A stretch of 64,000 bases of DNA from Spinacia oleracea (GCF_020520425.1 NC_079492.1:142046361-142110360), one strand, 5' to 3'. Positions 23,690 to 37,291 are shown, numbered from the stretch's first letter. The notes: generated by a model from the sequence alone, not told the origin. A program made the numbers and translations.

Positions 23690-26600
23690 TTATTCCTTCT
23701 TCTTAGCCCATAACATAACGAGAGAGAACCCCATCAAAGACATTATAACTGTCTGCAAAATAAAAGGACTGCAAGTTAGACTGTTAAATCAACTATTGCT
23801 TGCAATTGTATTAAATTTTACGCATCTCAAGCAGGAATTAGGTAGCTGGAGACTTGATTTTGACAGACTATCCTTCAGAATAGTTATTCTTTTCCAACTA
23901 TTGGATAGATATTGTAATCAGATCATGACAGTATCTGCAGTTTTAATGAGATAATTCGTGTTACTCCTCATGGTGATCTTGGTGTTTATGCAGTAGACAA
24001 TTGGGAGGCTCTACAAGGCATTTCTAGTTTGGAAACTCATATAACAGAACAAAGAAGCAAATTGTTTCCAAATAGGATTACAGGTTTCTAAACTTTACTG
24101 GCTTGTATTTCAACTTTTTAATAGGAAAAATAAAAGGGAAATTAGCTGACTATACTGGACTCCTGTCTATTCAGACCTTTCAAGTAGCACATCATCTTTG
24201 TTGTACAATAAAGCTTCATCTTCAGACAGCAGCATTAAGATGATGCCATCAAAGATTATAACTAAACCTAAATCTATGATCTGCTCTTTGCACATAGTAT
24301 TGAAAGGAGCAATAGCTGAATGACTTTTTGTTGAAATATGAAATATTTGAACTATCTGCCAAATATAAATCCAAATTTTCATTGCTAGATGCTCAGGTAG
24401 GACTAATTTCTCGTTTAAAGCAATTATAAATGTTAACAGGAACCCCAAAGGGCATGATAAGGAGTAGTACCAGGACAGGACATAAAATAGAGAAGATAAA
24501 AGTTGGGGGTGAGGAAGGATTAAGTCAAGGATGCCATCCATCATGCATGTTTGCCTATTCTTATTGGTGACAGGACTACTTCAAGCACTTATTTCAAATT
24601 TCATCGAAAGTACAGTACGACTTACAGAAATAGCAGGAGGAACTCCAACAACTGGGTCCTCAAAAAACCTGTTAGCAAGTGCCAGACCAAGTAGACTACT
24701 TTGCATGCCTACATGGTAAAAGAAATTTAGCTTGAATAAAGCATTGCTCAACTCATAAATCATAATATGTACGAAATATATAAAAAGAAGAAAAAAATGT
24801 AAATGGATGAAAATACAACACCTGTCTCATAGGAAAGTGTTCTTTGTAGAGCTTTTGCATCAGGTGAATCATGAAATACCAAGCCAGACATCATATAACC
24901 AGCAATAAACGCAGACAGGTGAAACATAATTACAAGTAAAAGGATGGTCAACCCAAAAGGGGACATAACAGCATTTATATTGATGGCAAGGGGTGCACCA
25001 ACACAAAGTGATGTTACAAAAACTGATAGCGGAGGCAGAAAAGGCCGTATTGCTTTGCAGACCTCTGGAAATAACCTGCACTGACGTAGGAGTCATGACT
25101 CATGAGCTAATCACCAAGAATAGCATTACAATGGGTTTGGAAGACAGTTGAAAGGACAGCAAAGAAGGAATCATGCTTCACCTCTTAAGAAGCAAGCCAG
25201 TGGCAATAGGCGCCACTACAATCTGCATAATACTAGTCATCATTCCTTTTACGTCAACGGGTAATCTCTTTCCAATGAGAAGCAGTGATAGAAGAGGCGT
25301 CAAAAATGTTGCAGAGGCTGTAGACAATGAAGTCATAACGATGCTTAACGGGGCCATTTGAGGGTCTGTTAAGAAAGTTGCATAATTCGAGAGTTGTGCC
25401 CCACTGACACAAGATGTCAACATGATCCCAGCTCCTGTAGGCACAAGTTGAAACATTATTTACTACATGATAGCATATCTATTGAGAAACAGATGGAAGA
25501 CTATTACCAACTGGAGTGGGGAGACCAAAAACTGTTACCGCAATAGTGCCAAATATAAATCCAAGCATAGGTTTAACTACAAATTGGCCAATATAGCCAG
25601 CAAAAATGGCAGCTGGCTGTTTGAACGCTTCAAGGAAATCTTTTTCACTTGAATTCAGTCCAACTGCGAACATCAAAAATCCCAGTGCTGGTGCATAGTA
25701 CCTGGAGTCACGTAAATAACACCATGACGCAGTAAATAAGAGTGTGGAACCATAATTCAAATTTTCAGCACACTGAATTCAAAAAATAAGCTTGTTGACT
25801 AATGACTGAACTGTTTTTAGAGTTCCAGGCAGAGAAAAATTATCAGCAAAGACTTTAGTACTAACAGTTGAGAGTTGTCAAACTCACAACCAAAACAGCT
25901 TCTGGACTCTATGCGCGACCGCTCCCAAACTGCTACCTTATGGCAGTTAAAATATCCCCCACCAAGCCAATTAGGCTACGAGAGGCATCGCATGGGCGCT
26001 ATCGCGAGGCAGCAAGGCAGCAGCATGGGCCACAGGGGTGCTGACTGCAGGAGGAGCACCCACCCCCTATAGAGGATTAATTTGTATTAGGCATAAATTG
26101 CTAGTGAACACCCACTTGACAGTAACGTAATAATGGGCTGTTTGGTGGGCCAAATGAGCATGGATTGGCTCAAACTGGGGGGTCCCACGTATTTTGGCCC
26201 AATGAAGACAATTTTTGGGCCAAGTTTGGGTTTTGAGGCCCGCAAGGGCCCCATGGTGCAGCAAGCTTCTCATGATGCCTCCGGAAGATTCTAGAGTGCT
26301 CTGGGCATTCTAGCTTGGTTTCTCTAGAGTGCTCTAGCATGGATGACTTTCGAACACCCTTGTACAGATTGTATAGTATTTTCAAGAAGCCTCCTTGTAT
26401 TTTCTGGTTCCTTTGGAGGTGGAAACTTTCTAAAGAGTTAGAGAAGAATCCTTTGAGGGAGCATTGTAGAAGCTTCTAGGCTAGAAATCTTTGGGCTTCA
26501 AAAAGGGCCTATAAATAGCTTTTGGCATGCATTTGTACAGATCATCAAACACTTATACAACTCTCTCAAATAATACAAAGCATTCTTTAAAAGCCAAGCA

Positions 26601-29600
26601 ATTGTGCCTTAGCCTTTTCCTCATTTAAGCTTTTGTAGCATCACTCAGCATTAGCCGAACATCGAAATGCCATGACTAGTTAATCCGACAGGAATATAAC
26701 CCTAGTAGGCAGCGTGTTAGCCGAGGGAAAAAGGTCAGCACGTGACATCCTGGACTCTATGCACGATCGCTCCCAAACTGCTACCTTATGGCAGTTGAAA
26801 ACAGTCTAAATACATTAATGAATCGCTATGCATACTCAAAAACTAGAGTTGGCAAATGGTTATGTCCAATATGTGACACTAATGCGACCGGATCGGTTCC
26901 CATATGAAGGTGGAATCAAGACATGGGCCTAGTCTCTCCCTTTTCACACTCCCAGATCTATGATTAATGAGTCGTTTATTCATAATTATTAAATGAAAAA
27001 AATTCTGGAACCTAATAAAATCTAACAAACTTTTGTTGGTTTTATAATTTAAGATGCAAAGAAAAGACATTTAGAATAAAAGATAAAATCTTTTAAAAGA
27101 AAATGGAGGAGAAATTTCGGTTCAATTATGAAACTATGAAATATATTGTGTTGCAGGAGCTAGGTTCTACTGCCACAACTCAAAAAGTTCCATATACAGA
27201 ATAGAGAGATGAGAGAAGTAGAAGAGTAAGATTATTTATTGAATGATCAAATGATCCATGTATATTGTTTTATACTACCATGAATGTAACAACTTTGTAA
27301 CAAACTGACAAGTAAACAATTCTGTTACAATTAATACAATTTAGCGCGGAAAAAGGCTTATCAAATACTTCCTCCGTCTTTTAATACTCGCAACGTTTGT
27401 TAGTTTCACGCATGTCGATGCACAACTTTGATCATTTATATCTTAAATTCTCTTTATGCAAAAATTATAAAAAGTTGATATTTTGAAAATACACATTGAG
27501 ACGAATCTAACAAGATCCCACATGACTATGTTTTATCTTATATAAAAAACACTACGAATAGTCAAAGTAGATTATATGAATAGTGGCAAAAGTCCAAACG
27601 TTGCGAGTATTAAAAGACGGAGGAAGTACAAGTTAACGTTTTAGAAGTCAACGCTTCTAAAACTACCTTAACAGATTGATACCAAAGCAAAGCAATTGAT
27701 AGGGACTCTGATAATCTCATCTCAAATTCGTCAACAACTATAAGCTTAATACTGTATAATCTAAGTTAATAAGTTCCGAGGATTTTTATACTAGAATGGA
27801 GTAAAAAGTGGACCAAGAGTTTGAAATACTTGAACTGACAAGGGTTTAGAAGACTTGAACTAACAGATAGACACAACAAAACTAGAAACTGAAAAGGTAG
27901 ATAAGTGTTGAGAATGCATAATCAACAAGCCAATTGACAAACCTGTGCAACTTACTTTATTGGATTAGTGTCAAGCACTATGACGAACTATGACCCATTT
28001 AGTTCAAGATGCCCTTGATCTGAACAATCTAAGTAGTATAAAAGAGAATAAATTTGACTATTCAAGGAGCCATGTTATGCCTATGGTTATTGCCTTATTG
28101 ATAATTGACATTATGTTTGAGCCAATGAAGTCAATTGATATGCTATGTATAGTATTGCTAAGGGTCTAGCTTGGGCTACACATGCCAAAGAGCACAAATG
28201 GCGTTGCAAGCCAAAAGCTTGCCTTTGAAAAAAGAAAGATAGATAGAAAGACTCAAAGAGACCGTGGGCGCCATACTAACTATTTCCAAGAGGGGAAAAT
28301 GGATGGTTTACACTAGTAGGTAGTACAGGCTTAAAATTATCCCAATGCAACTGAGGATCTAAGATGATTTAATGCAATTCAAATTATTAGGTGAGTTAAT
28401 TCCAAATTATTAACTAAACAAGTTGAAAAGTCTCAACAATAACCCACTTATTTTGCATCTTATTCAGGCTGTATTGTCACAATAAATCATTAGTTTACAG
28501 TAGCACGTGCACATCTTTTCTTGTCAAGAGAAACATCCTTTAGCAACCAGCAGAACATAGTGAGGAACGATACAAAATTAGTAAATCGTTTTCAGAAGAG
28601 AAAATGGAAAGCCAATCTACCAGCCTATAAAGTACGTGCAGGAGCCTAGCTTAATGAAATTTCAGAAACCATTTTAATCTGTTGTCTAACAAAAAATTGC
28701 AATTAAAGGCAACAGAAAGAAACATAGATACAAAATTACCCAACAAACATTGCAAATGCCTTTCTCCTCCAGACAAAATTTTGAAACAGGACAAACAATC
28801 ACCTGTTGGTAAACCATGTGAAAGAAGGAGGATAAACAAGAGCCAACAGCGTACTTGCAAGCACAACATGCGGCAAAAAAGAACTTGCTTTGCTCAAGAT
28901 ATCTGAAATCCCCTCTTTCTTCTCAACTTCCTAAAACAAAAGAGAAATAGCAACAATCAGCTACTATATCACCGTCACTAACAAAGCACCATGTTCAATT
29001 CAAATCTATTGAAGCACAATGAAAGGCATTAGGTTCTTTTCATTACACTAAATGAAGGCTATATCACCCTCACTAATAAAGTATCACAAATTCACAATGT
29101 TCACTACATTAAATGCAAGCCAGCTAAGTCATTCGATGTGGAAATCATTACGATCATCTGTCTTTTCATGATAGGAGAAATCATTTGAAGCACAATGAAA
29201 GGCATTAGGTTCTTTTCATTACACTAAATGAAGGTTATATCACCCTCACTAATAAAGCATCACAAATTCACAATGTTCACTACATTAAATGCAAGCCAGT
29301 TAAGTCACTCTATGTGGAAATCATTACGATCATCTGTCTTTTCATGATAGGAGAAACCATTGCAATCCAGATATTCCAGAATGGCATTAGGTTCAGAATA
29401 GGTCCTGTTTCCGTCCTTGGTAATTGATCTGAAGCTTCTACTACACTATTGTATGCCATGACAGGATCCTAATTCTTATTAAACGGAAGGTTACCCAAGA
29501 ATGTGATCAAATCACATCACGGACTTTTCTTGATCAATGTAGGTTTCAAATTCTCCATGGCATTCATGTTCTTTCCATTTCTCTTCCACAAATCATGGAC

Positions 29601-30663
29601 ATAAATCATCTAATCTTAATAAACATTCATGTTCTTTCCATTTCTCTTCCACTTCAATCATCAAACACAAAGTTCAATTCCTTCCTTTATCCCTACGGCC
29701 CTACCCACTTGCCCGCCAAACCCTTCTATTATTAACAACTTCGTATTTCAAAATAATTCTCCCTAGAGAATAAGTATAAATCAGGCCACTCGACAACTCA
29801 AGCAATCAAATTCATCAAAAGAAAACCAGCTATCATTCCTTTAAGCACCATCAAACAAATACAACTTTATTAGCAAAACCAACACTTCAAATTTCTATTA
29901 GATAACCTGTTAGCTCACGTCAACAACACATTCATTCACAACCCAGAAACTAAAGGACATGTATATCTGTATATAACACAACCATGGTCAGAGTCAACGC
30001 AAACGCAGTTAACATTATCCCTCCCATAATTGATCCTTTTTTATATACACACAAAAATTATTGCTTTCCGCATAAACAAACAGAAACTAAATGAACCATA
30101 CAATCATAGGGTGAATCTTATACATTCAGCTAATGATCAGTAAATTAATAAATTAAGCAACCAGCTTAAAGAAAAGCGGAAAAAAAAAGCAGCAATTAAA
30201 TAATAAAAAGGAAACACTAACCTCGGGAACAGCAATTGATTCTGATTCATTATCTTTTGGTACACATTTGACCATCACGTTGCGAAAGCTCCCACCTATA
30301 AAAATAAAAATAAAATAAAAACATTAACGCAACATTCATTTTAATTTAAAAATTAAAATTACAAGGATAAGTGAGAGAGAGAATGCAATCACATTTTGTA
30401 ATCTTGAAATCTAGGACACGAGAATTCGGACCTGCAAAAATTGAACATAATAACATTTCATTATTGCAAATTTTGCTAAAAAGTAAAATTGAAAGGTGAA
30501 TTGTTGGGCAACCTGAGAAAGAGGGAGTGCATTTTGAGGGGAGGAGAGAAAGAGAATTTGATGTGCGAGGAAGAGAGTGAGAGAAGATTGAGCGACGACG
30601 TTGTTGAACTTGAATTTGGCGAGGATGGAGATGGTCGAGCTGCAGATTCGTCGCTAAACCCAT
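23690..30663 (-). CDS. BASS6: Plastid sodium/metabolite cotransporter, BASS5/BASS6 type
   Basis: Nine exons on the minus strand: 30663-30513, 30431-30393, 30295-30222, 28930-28803, 25701-25508, 25434-25182, 25075-24822, 24708-24626 and 23752-23690. All are GT-AG with matching phases, giving 412 aa. The first 80 or so residues are Ser/Arg-rich like a transit peptide. The rest is a bile-acid:sodium-symporter fold of about nine or ten helices, with the signatures ALGFLMFAVGLNSSEKDF, GIMLTSCVSGAQLSNYATFL, LSIVMTSLST, KALQRTLSYETGMQSSLL and VGVPPAIS. Plant BASS proteins sit in the plastid envelope. BASS5 moves methylthio-oxoacids in Brassicales and BASS6 moves glycolate in photorespiration. Position next to Ycf49-like and TVP38 genes favours BASS6. 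Intron 4 (3.1 kb) holds an LTR-like insertion and a Stowaway MITE. Confidence 0.9.
25899..26796 (+). mobile_element. LTR-like insertion bracketed by a 48-bp direct repeat
   Basis: A word of about 48 bp beginning ctggactctatg and ending ccttatggcagtt occurs at about 25901-25948 and 26748-26796 with about two differences. Between them is sequence with a promoter-like layout: tataaata at 26510-26517, then a leader with tacaactctctcaaataa, and a likely 3' end at cacgtgaca near 26744. This looks like a solo LTR fossil sitting in BASS intron 4, plus strand (antisense to the host gene). Its exact ends were not resolved. The long bracket repeat is larger than a normal LTR target duplication. Confidence 0.45.
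27368..27626. mobile_element. Stowaway MITE in BASS intron 4
   Basis: The element is about 259 bp with terminal inverted repeats of about 32 bp, starting cttcctccgtcttttaat and ending in its reverse complement. A TA duplication lies at 27366-27367 and 27627-27628. The size, the CTCC(C)TCCG-type end and the TA target are those of Tc1/mariner-related Stowaway elements. It belongs to the same family as the copy at 44036-44295. Confidence 0.93.
29011..29362. repeat. Tandem duplication, 176-bp unit, in BASS intron 3
   Basis: Two adjacent copies (29011-29186 and 29187-29362) begin gaagcacaatgaaaggcatt and run through gatcatctgtcttttcatga. They differ at only a handful of positions, so the duplication is recent. 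The unit does not overlap an exon. Confidence 0.9.
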
Positions 30664-30795
30664 TTGGTTTTGTTTTCGATTTGATTCGATTTGATTCTGT
30701 TTTGGCTTTTTTTTTTCTCCGTAAAAAATAAGGTAGGGAACCTTTACGAGCTCAGATCATGCTCTTATGTTCTTTGATTCGAAATTATTGTTTTT

Positions 30796-31714
30796 GGGTC
30801 GTTTGGTTCACTAAATTGTAATGGAATGGAATGGTATGGAATCTCATACCATAGGGGTATGGGTTCAAATTCCCAGTATGAAGTTATTTGATTTACTTTT
30901 GAAATGGATACTATATCCTATTCATAATGTTTGGTTTAATTTTAAAGTGGAATACTAAACATCCAAACATAACAAATGTAATTTGTACATTATGCATCAA
31001 AATTAATAAAATATAATGTATATGTTTTGCACCTCCAGTTCTCTAACCATGTCAGTTCTTCGTCTTTGTCCTCAATCCTCATCCTATCCCCCATTAATGT
31101 ACTACTATGCCGTTCATTCAATCACTGAGAATACATCGTCAATGGTCATCATCAATTCGACTTTCATTAAAATACCCCTTCCTTTATCACCTTATTCCAT
31201 CTGAAATGCCATGTAACTTCATCACTGCGAGTTTCCGCCCATGTAACGTCATCGCCAACATTTTGTATGAACAAGATTGACCAATACACCTTCATCATTT
31301 GCATTTCTCTTTGTATCTTAGAGTTTTAATTTACAAATTTAGTTTTTGAATACTCAATTGCCGACAAGACGGAGGATACATTCCATCTATCTAAAAGAAC
31401 AGTCGTCACCCATGCCTCGGTCAAGTCGCCAGAGAAAGAGGAAAGTCTAGCCGGTGACGGTGGTGATGTGCGTCAACCTGTTGGGTTGGAATTTTTTTTT
31501 TTCCTTCTTTTGGAGTTAGGGTTTGTATCTTGGGTGGAATGAATTATGAATCTTAGGGGGTAAGGTGGGTATGAGATTCTAGGGGGATGGAATGGAGTTA
31601 GAAACCCCTGGGTATGGAGTTTCATACCAAAATATCTCAACCAAACAATAATATGGATGGAATGGATTTTAACTCCATTCCAACCTATTCCAAAAAGCCC
31701 AACCAAACACCCCC
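30796..31714. mobile_element. Non-autonomous TIR element with GTTTGGTT ends
   Basis: The left end reads gggtcgtttggtt and the right end is its inverse (aaccaaacaccccc). Both arms are rich in tggaatgga and catacc words in inverted order, so the element folds back on itself. The ends resemble those of PIF/Harbinger (Tourist-like) elements, but no clean 3-bp target duplication was seen, so the boundaries may be off by several bases. Confidence 0.55.
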
Positions 31715-31774
31715 TTAGAGTCTCAAGTAGACTATTCTGATTCCATCCCTAACTTTTCTCAAGCATCCTCACAT

Positions 31775-32310
31775 CCGAATTCGAGCCGAGTTCGAGCCGA
31801 TTCGAAGGGGGAAAAAAATTGATCCGAGAAAAAAAAGCCTGAATCCGATTAAAAAATTTCGAATCCGAATAGATATGGATCAAATATGGAGTCTGCAGAG
31901 ACTCCGACCCGAATCCGAGTGCAAATTCGACCCAAAATAATTTCAATGTGTATTATTTTTCGTACATAACTTTTTTTAAAAAAAAAAAAAGTTCTCAATT
32001 TAATCTAATATATTGTACTTTAATAATTTAATAGAAACTCATTAGATTTTGTAAATGAGAAATAGGATTCTAATTTATTTAAAATTAAAAAAATACAAGT
32101 TCTATGTAAGTAAAGTTAATGCATGATTATGGATATAGATGCAATTTGGATTTGGATATGGATTCGGATATGTAAGTAAATGGATATGGATATGGATTTA
32201 ATTTTGGAGTCCGGATTTTAAATGGATTTGGATATGGATGCAATTTTTTGAGTCCGGATTTTAAATGGATCGGATTTGGAGTTTACTACATCCGATCCAT
32301 TGTCATTCCT
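31775..32310. mobile_element. Word-like degenerate array, probable hAT-type relic
   Basis: The left part repeats gaatccga and gagccga variants. The right part repeats tggatatgga and gtccggattttaaatgga. The right edge reads ccattgtcattcctac, which inverts to the TAGGAATGACAATGG-like start common in plant hAT elements. A matching left terminus was not resolved. It is non-coding. The composition is far from that of the flanks. Confidence 0.4.
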
Positions 32311-32567
32311 ACCTATAACTCTATCAACCTTCAGTCCATTCAACCACTACTCAATGATGATTTTAGCCATTGTTGCAGGGAAGGTCGAGTCAAGTACGTG
32401 AATTGAGAAATTATTGATAGTCGAGTCAGGTAAACGTAGAAAGATATGGGGCTTTGAGATTTAACTGCTGTTAAACAATTTTAAGTATGAGGCATATGAC
32501 GGCTAACCAATTATTGTATCATTCTATCAATCCACTCTATGACTCTATCTATAATTTGGTGGACTAC

Positions 32568-33191
32568 GTGACTTAAACATCACCGGTAGAACAACTAAAT
32601 GACTAATCGTGTTTCATACTATGAACGTTATAAGTAGGAAAATGTGTTAATATATATATATATATGGTCAGTTGGGGGCGTTTTAATCAAAATACAATCT
32701 CTCACTAATGTGTTGAGACATAAGAAAGCTCTATATTTTCATTAGATAATAATTGTATTTATGCTAATTACTTACCCTGGATTACATAGGTTTACAAAGG
32801 CTAAAATGTAGCATATAATATCTCTAATATCTTAACATATAAAAGATGCATGAGAGATAAATCTAATAGATTTTTTTTTATTTTTTTTTTTGATGAAAGG
32901 TAAGCTTGTATATTAAAGCGCAAAAACATAAGCAGAAACTTATAACAGGCAAAAACCCCTTTTTGAGGGGAAAAAGCCCTACTCGATCGCCCTTGGAGGT
33001 GTCTCTCAAAGGAGAACTTTTGTAATTCCTAAAGAAACTATACCTTCCAAGTCAAGAGTTAAGCTCCATTTCCACTGTTTAGTACTACGTGTAAAACATC
33101 CACTTCCACTGTTTGGTATTAAACATCTTATAAACAATATATCCTTGAATAATTAAGAGCCCATGCATGGTGTTACGTCATGTGCGGGTTA
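32568..33191 (-). repeat. Duplicated 3' flank of the broken NRPB7-like copy
   Basis: Read on the minus strand, this segment follows the stop codon of the broken gene. It matches the DNA downstream of the intact gene at 58391-58994: both share acttggaaggtatagtt, gagagacacctccaagg, a gcctgttataag word and the gtttaagtcac edge. The duplication therefore covered at least 600 bp of 3' flank. Confidence 0.8.
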
Positions 33192-33655
33192 CTATCTCAC
33201 GCCCATATAATCTTCTTTCATTGCGCCTATGCAAAACTGTAAAGTACGGAGTATCATAAAAGATTGAGGTAAGTATATAGAAGACGTATTCGTTAAAACT
33301 TAGGAGTTGAAAGAACGTACATGCGATGAAATTCAACATCATGATAACACACTTAGATACTACTCCGTAAGTAGGCACACACACTTAGATACTAACTATA
33401 TTAGAGGCACACATTCAGTAGTCGTAGATCTTGCATATTTAATTTGCTTTATAACTTAGATATACAATTTTTTTTAAAACGAATGAAGGGAAAAATTAAA
33501 GGAATGCGTACGATTTCTTCGGTATCAACACGAGTACCAATAATTTTGAGTCGGACTTCGGTATCCTTCTGAATCTTTACCTGTTAAAACCGGACATAAT
33601 TAGATCAAATTGGTCTTGGTCACAATGATAAAACTAAAGTACGTTACCAAAAAGC

Positions 33656-36600
33656 TGATGGAACATCTTGTTGCGATTTAATATGATAAAACAATAATGT
33701 TGCAACAATAACGGTAACACCCCACATTTTCATAACATATTTTATTAATACTAAATTATTATTATTAGCTTAAAACCGTCAAATTTTATTTTAGAAAGTA
33801 TTATATGTAGAATAATTTAATATTTTATGAAAAAAAAAAGATATATTGATCAATTTATGATTTCAAAAACTAATATTGGGACAATAGTAGTAATATAGTA
33901 TGTCAAGTTCAAAGTTTAAGCCCAATTAGCCCAATTACTTATACCCAAAATCAGAAATTGTCCAAGTTAATGAAATTTATGATTTTGCCCCTAAGTCAAC
34001 CAAAGAAAGCCAAAGTCCACTTCTTCTTCTTCAATTCTCTGCCGTGGAAGCAGCTCCATGAGCCACGAAAGCTCTCTCCCAAATGTCACTCCCAAATGAG
34101 CTTACTCACCCTCTCAACCTTACTCAGCAAGTACAAATTTCATGGTTTTATTTTTCCTCTCTAAAGCTCCCATGGTATTAAATTTGATTGTTTTGGAAAA
34201 CCATTAGAGGTGAGCTCATTGCTTACGTTTTATCCTTTTTTTCATCCTCTATAAATACCCCAAGTATGCTGTCATAATTCTCCATAGCAAGCAAGAACTC
34301 ACAGAAAAGAATACACATGAAATTAGCAATGAAAATCCTCAAAAACATCCCCTGTTTTTGCACGCACCACCGTCACCACCGCAGCTCTGCCGCCGGCCAA
34401 CCTGATACAACCACCCTCAAAATTTTCCGTTCTCCACCCCTGGTATATGCTCATTCACTACTCACCCATATCAAGCTCGAATTGTAGCATTCCGTTGCCG
34501 AAACCGAACATTAACTCACGCACAACCTCTTTTCTCTCTCTACATTGACACAGACCACCACCGCCCAAACCACCGGCGAAAAACTTATCCGACCACATAA
34601 CCACCTCCTTGTTGCCGCCTTGTGCTTCCTCTGCTCACCGTCATTCGTGGGTCATACGAGTCATACCCAGTTGCTGCCTTCCTTCCTCCTTCCTCTTCTC
34701 TTGGTTCGTGTTCTGTTCGTGAAGACCAAACTTGGTCTTTCAACTTCCTAAATTTTTGGAACTACTGGGCCTATATTCTAAGTCAAAAGGGTCAAACCCA
34801 ATAACAATCAAGAAAGCCAAGTTGGGTAAGTGATACGGAGTACTCCGTACTTATTTATGCCATGGAACTAAATAAAAGACTTTTTGAAATGTTTTTTTTT
34901 TTTTTTTTGTTAAAAAGTAAGGTTTTACTAAAATCTAGTATTATTAATAAAATAAAGGCTATTAATAAAAGGTTTAATTATAATTATTTTTGTATAATTT
35001 ACTAATTCGGTCATTTATAAATAGACGAATATTCAATTTTGGAGCTCAGGAAGAACGATCCATCGAACAGGAAGTATAAACTACGGTTGAGGTAACATCT
35101 ATTGCTAACACCCACAATCCCCTTATGAAATGTGTTTCGATGAGATTATGAAATATGATATGTTTTTATTGGATTGTGGGATATGAAATGTGTTTATAAA
35201 GTATGTTTTATAATGATTATATTCAAGCATGTTTATGTATGATTTTATAAGAACGATGTCTATGAGTTAATAATAAGATACGAAACATGATAAATACAAG
35301 TGTAACCGGTTCTGGCAGTTAGTGGGGTTACTATTTCTAGGTCGTGCACGTACCGCCGTACCGCGGGACACCCAACAAGGGAGAGTGCTCCTTGAGGGTT
35401 ACCGCAAGCTAAAAGAGAAACTATTTAGGTACGGGCGTATGTCCAACAAGGGAGAGTGCTCCTTGAGGACTATCGCAAGGTGGGAGACGTCCCGCAAGGC
35501 TAACTTGTCAGTTACCAAGTAAAAAGAAGGTTTTATGAAAGATAATGGGAACTATCAAAGTTTCAAGTTATAAATGATGTTTTATTGCATTTATGAAAAT
35601 GTTTTACTATGTTCTATTCTCCCTGATTGCAAAGTAAATAAAATGAATTGAAATGAGTTTACGCTGTTAGGGTAGTATGTTACTGGGCCTCGGCTCACGA
35701 TGTTGCTTTTGTTTTAGGTACGAAGAAGATCATGGGATGCCTTAGAGTGAGGATGCAACCATCAAATTCACGATCGATGTTTAATAAAGATAACTATGTC
35801 ATTAGTAATAAAGGGATGTATTAATTAAACTCTAAGTTTGATTTCACGATTTGAGTTAGATTTTTAAATTAATGTCTAAACTTGTTAGAAATATTTATTA
35901 AGGTTTACTTAGATTTCAATGTAAATTTTAAAGAATTAATGGAAGTGAAGCATAATTACTGTTACTCAATAGTAGTCAGTAAACGTAAAAAGGTTATGAC
36001 ACCTTGTATTTCCCACGAGGGAGATACGGCAAGTGACGCTCCGACTAAATTAGGGTTTCCGCTGCTAATTAAAGATAATTAACCTAATTAATGGTGTTTA
36101 GAAGTCGGGGCGTTACAATAACATAATAAGAATATAATTAGAATTAACTTATCTCAATATCGTGATGAACGAGGTGACCAATTTAAAACGATTGTCGCGT
36201 CGTGGCCGAGCCACTGCTCTAAAAGACAATTCCGCGCTACCCCGGTGCAGTAGAACGCTTGCGGTTGTCCTCCAGGGTTAACACGACATCAAGACTTGTG
36301 TGCACTCACAAGACCTCGATTGGAGACTAGAATACTTGCCCAGAAAAACGAGAACAGTGTTTGAGAATTTGAGAGAATAATGCAGAGAATACTTTCTGTG
36401 ATTGATATGTTTATGGAAAACAGAAGTGAGGTATTTATAGGGAAGCTGCAACAACCATAAACGGCTAGTAGTGGAGTAGTGGGAGGTTACCACGTTTACT
36501 GGGTAATTAATGGGTAGTTAAAACGGCATTAAGTGGGGTTAATGGGACAGTTACGGGATTAGTGGTTTGATTAATTCTTTCTGCCCATTGGAATTAATTA

Positions 36601-36881
36601 AACCCACCACTGACTAAAAAGAAAGACCCGGACCACAAAACCCACCCCACGCCCGTGAACCGCATTCGCCAAGTACCAAGGCCTACGGCCCGGCACGCGC
36701 GCGTGTTGTGTGTCCACCCATGTCACTCACATGCTTTCTTAAACAAATGATTCTCTCAAGTCCCCAAATATAAACATTGAATATGGTTTGTGTTTTTCCC
36801 ATGTAGGACTTTCCATATTTCTACATTTTCCCACTTCCCACTCATTTTGTTTTGTATTTCTCACAAGGATTTCCAACACAT
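33656..36881 (-). mobile_element. Solo LTR fossil (about 0.8 kb) split by a younger LTR
   Basis: The outer sequence is made of about 33656-33712 and 36118-36881. On the minus strand it starts TGTTGGAAATCC and carries tataaata (inverse near 36426-36433). Its layout resembles the LTR at 54164-54938: inverse TGTTGGA/TCCAACA ends, a GC-rich CGCGCG stretch and a similar TATA region. It lies in intron 3 of the NRPB7-like copy. The target duplication is not clear. It is broken by one later LTR insertion and is the older of the two. Confidence 0.5.
33713..36117 (+). mobile_element. Solo LTR fossil, about 2.4 kb, with TSD ataac
   Basis: The insertion begins GGTAACACCCC and ends GGGGCGTTACA, the mirrored terminal form of many plant LTRs. 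It is flanked by the 5-bp repeat ataac at 33708-33712 and 36118-36122. A TATA box (tataaata, 34250-34257) supports a plus-strand LTR. An internal pair of words (ccaacaagggagagtgctcc at about 35371 and 35441) marks a small internal duplication. No internal coding region was seen. It interrupts the older LTR around it. Confidence 0.65.
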
Positions 36882-37291
36882 CTCAATTAAATACGACCAA
36901 TAAATTCAAAGACAACATATATACATACCAAGCCATCTGAAGTAGAATAAGTGGGTGTGTCTATAGATTGGAATTCCATATCATCGGGTATTAGCTGCAT
37001 TAATTAAATTGTAACATGAACCATTTAAATCATGAGATCGATCGAACTAAACTAATTAATTAAAAATCAATTTAGAATATTTGATTGAAATAAAGAAATC
37101 GAAATGAAATTAATGAGTAAAACTTACATGATTAGACACGAAAACTTGAACAGGACTAACCTCGGTAAAGAAACCCATCTACGAAATTCCAAGAAAATAA
37201 ATTAAGAAACCAATAAAAACTTTATCAATTCAATGAAGAAATTAAGTAAACTAATACAATACATACCCTGTTAACCATAGTAATAACATAG

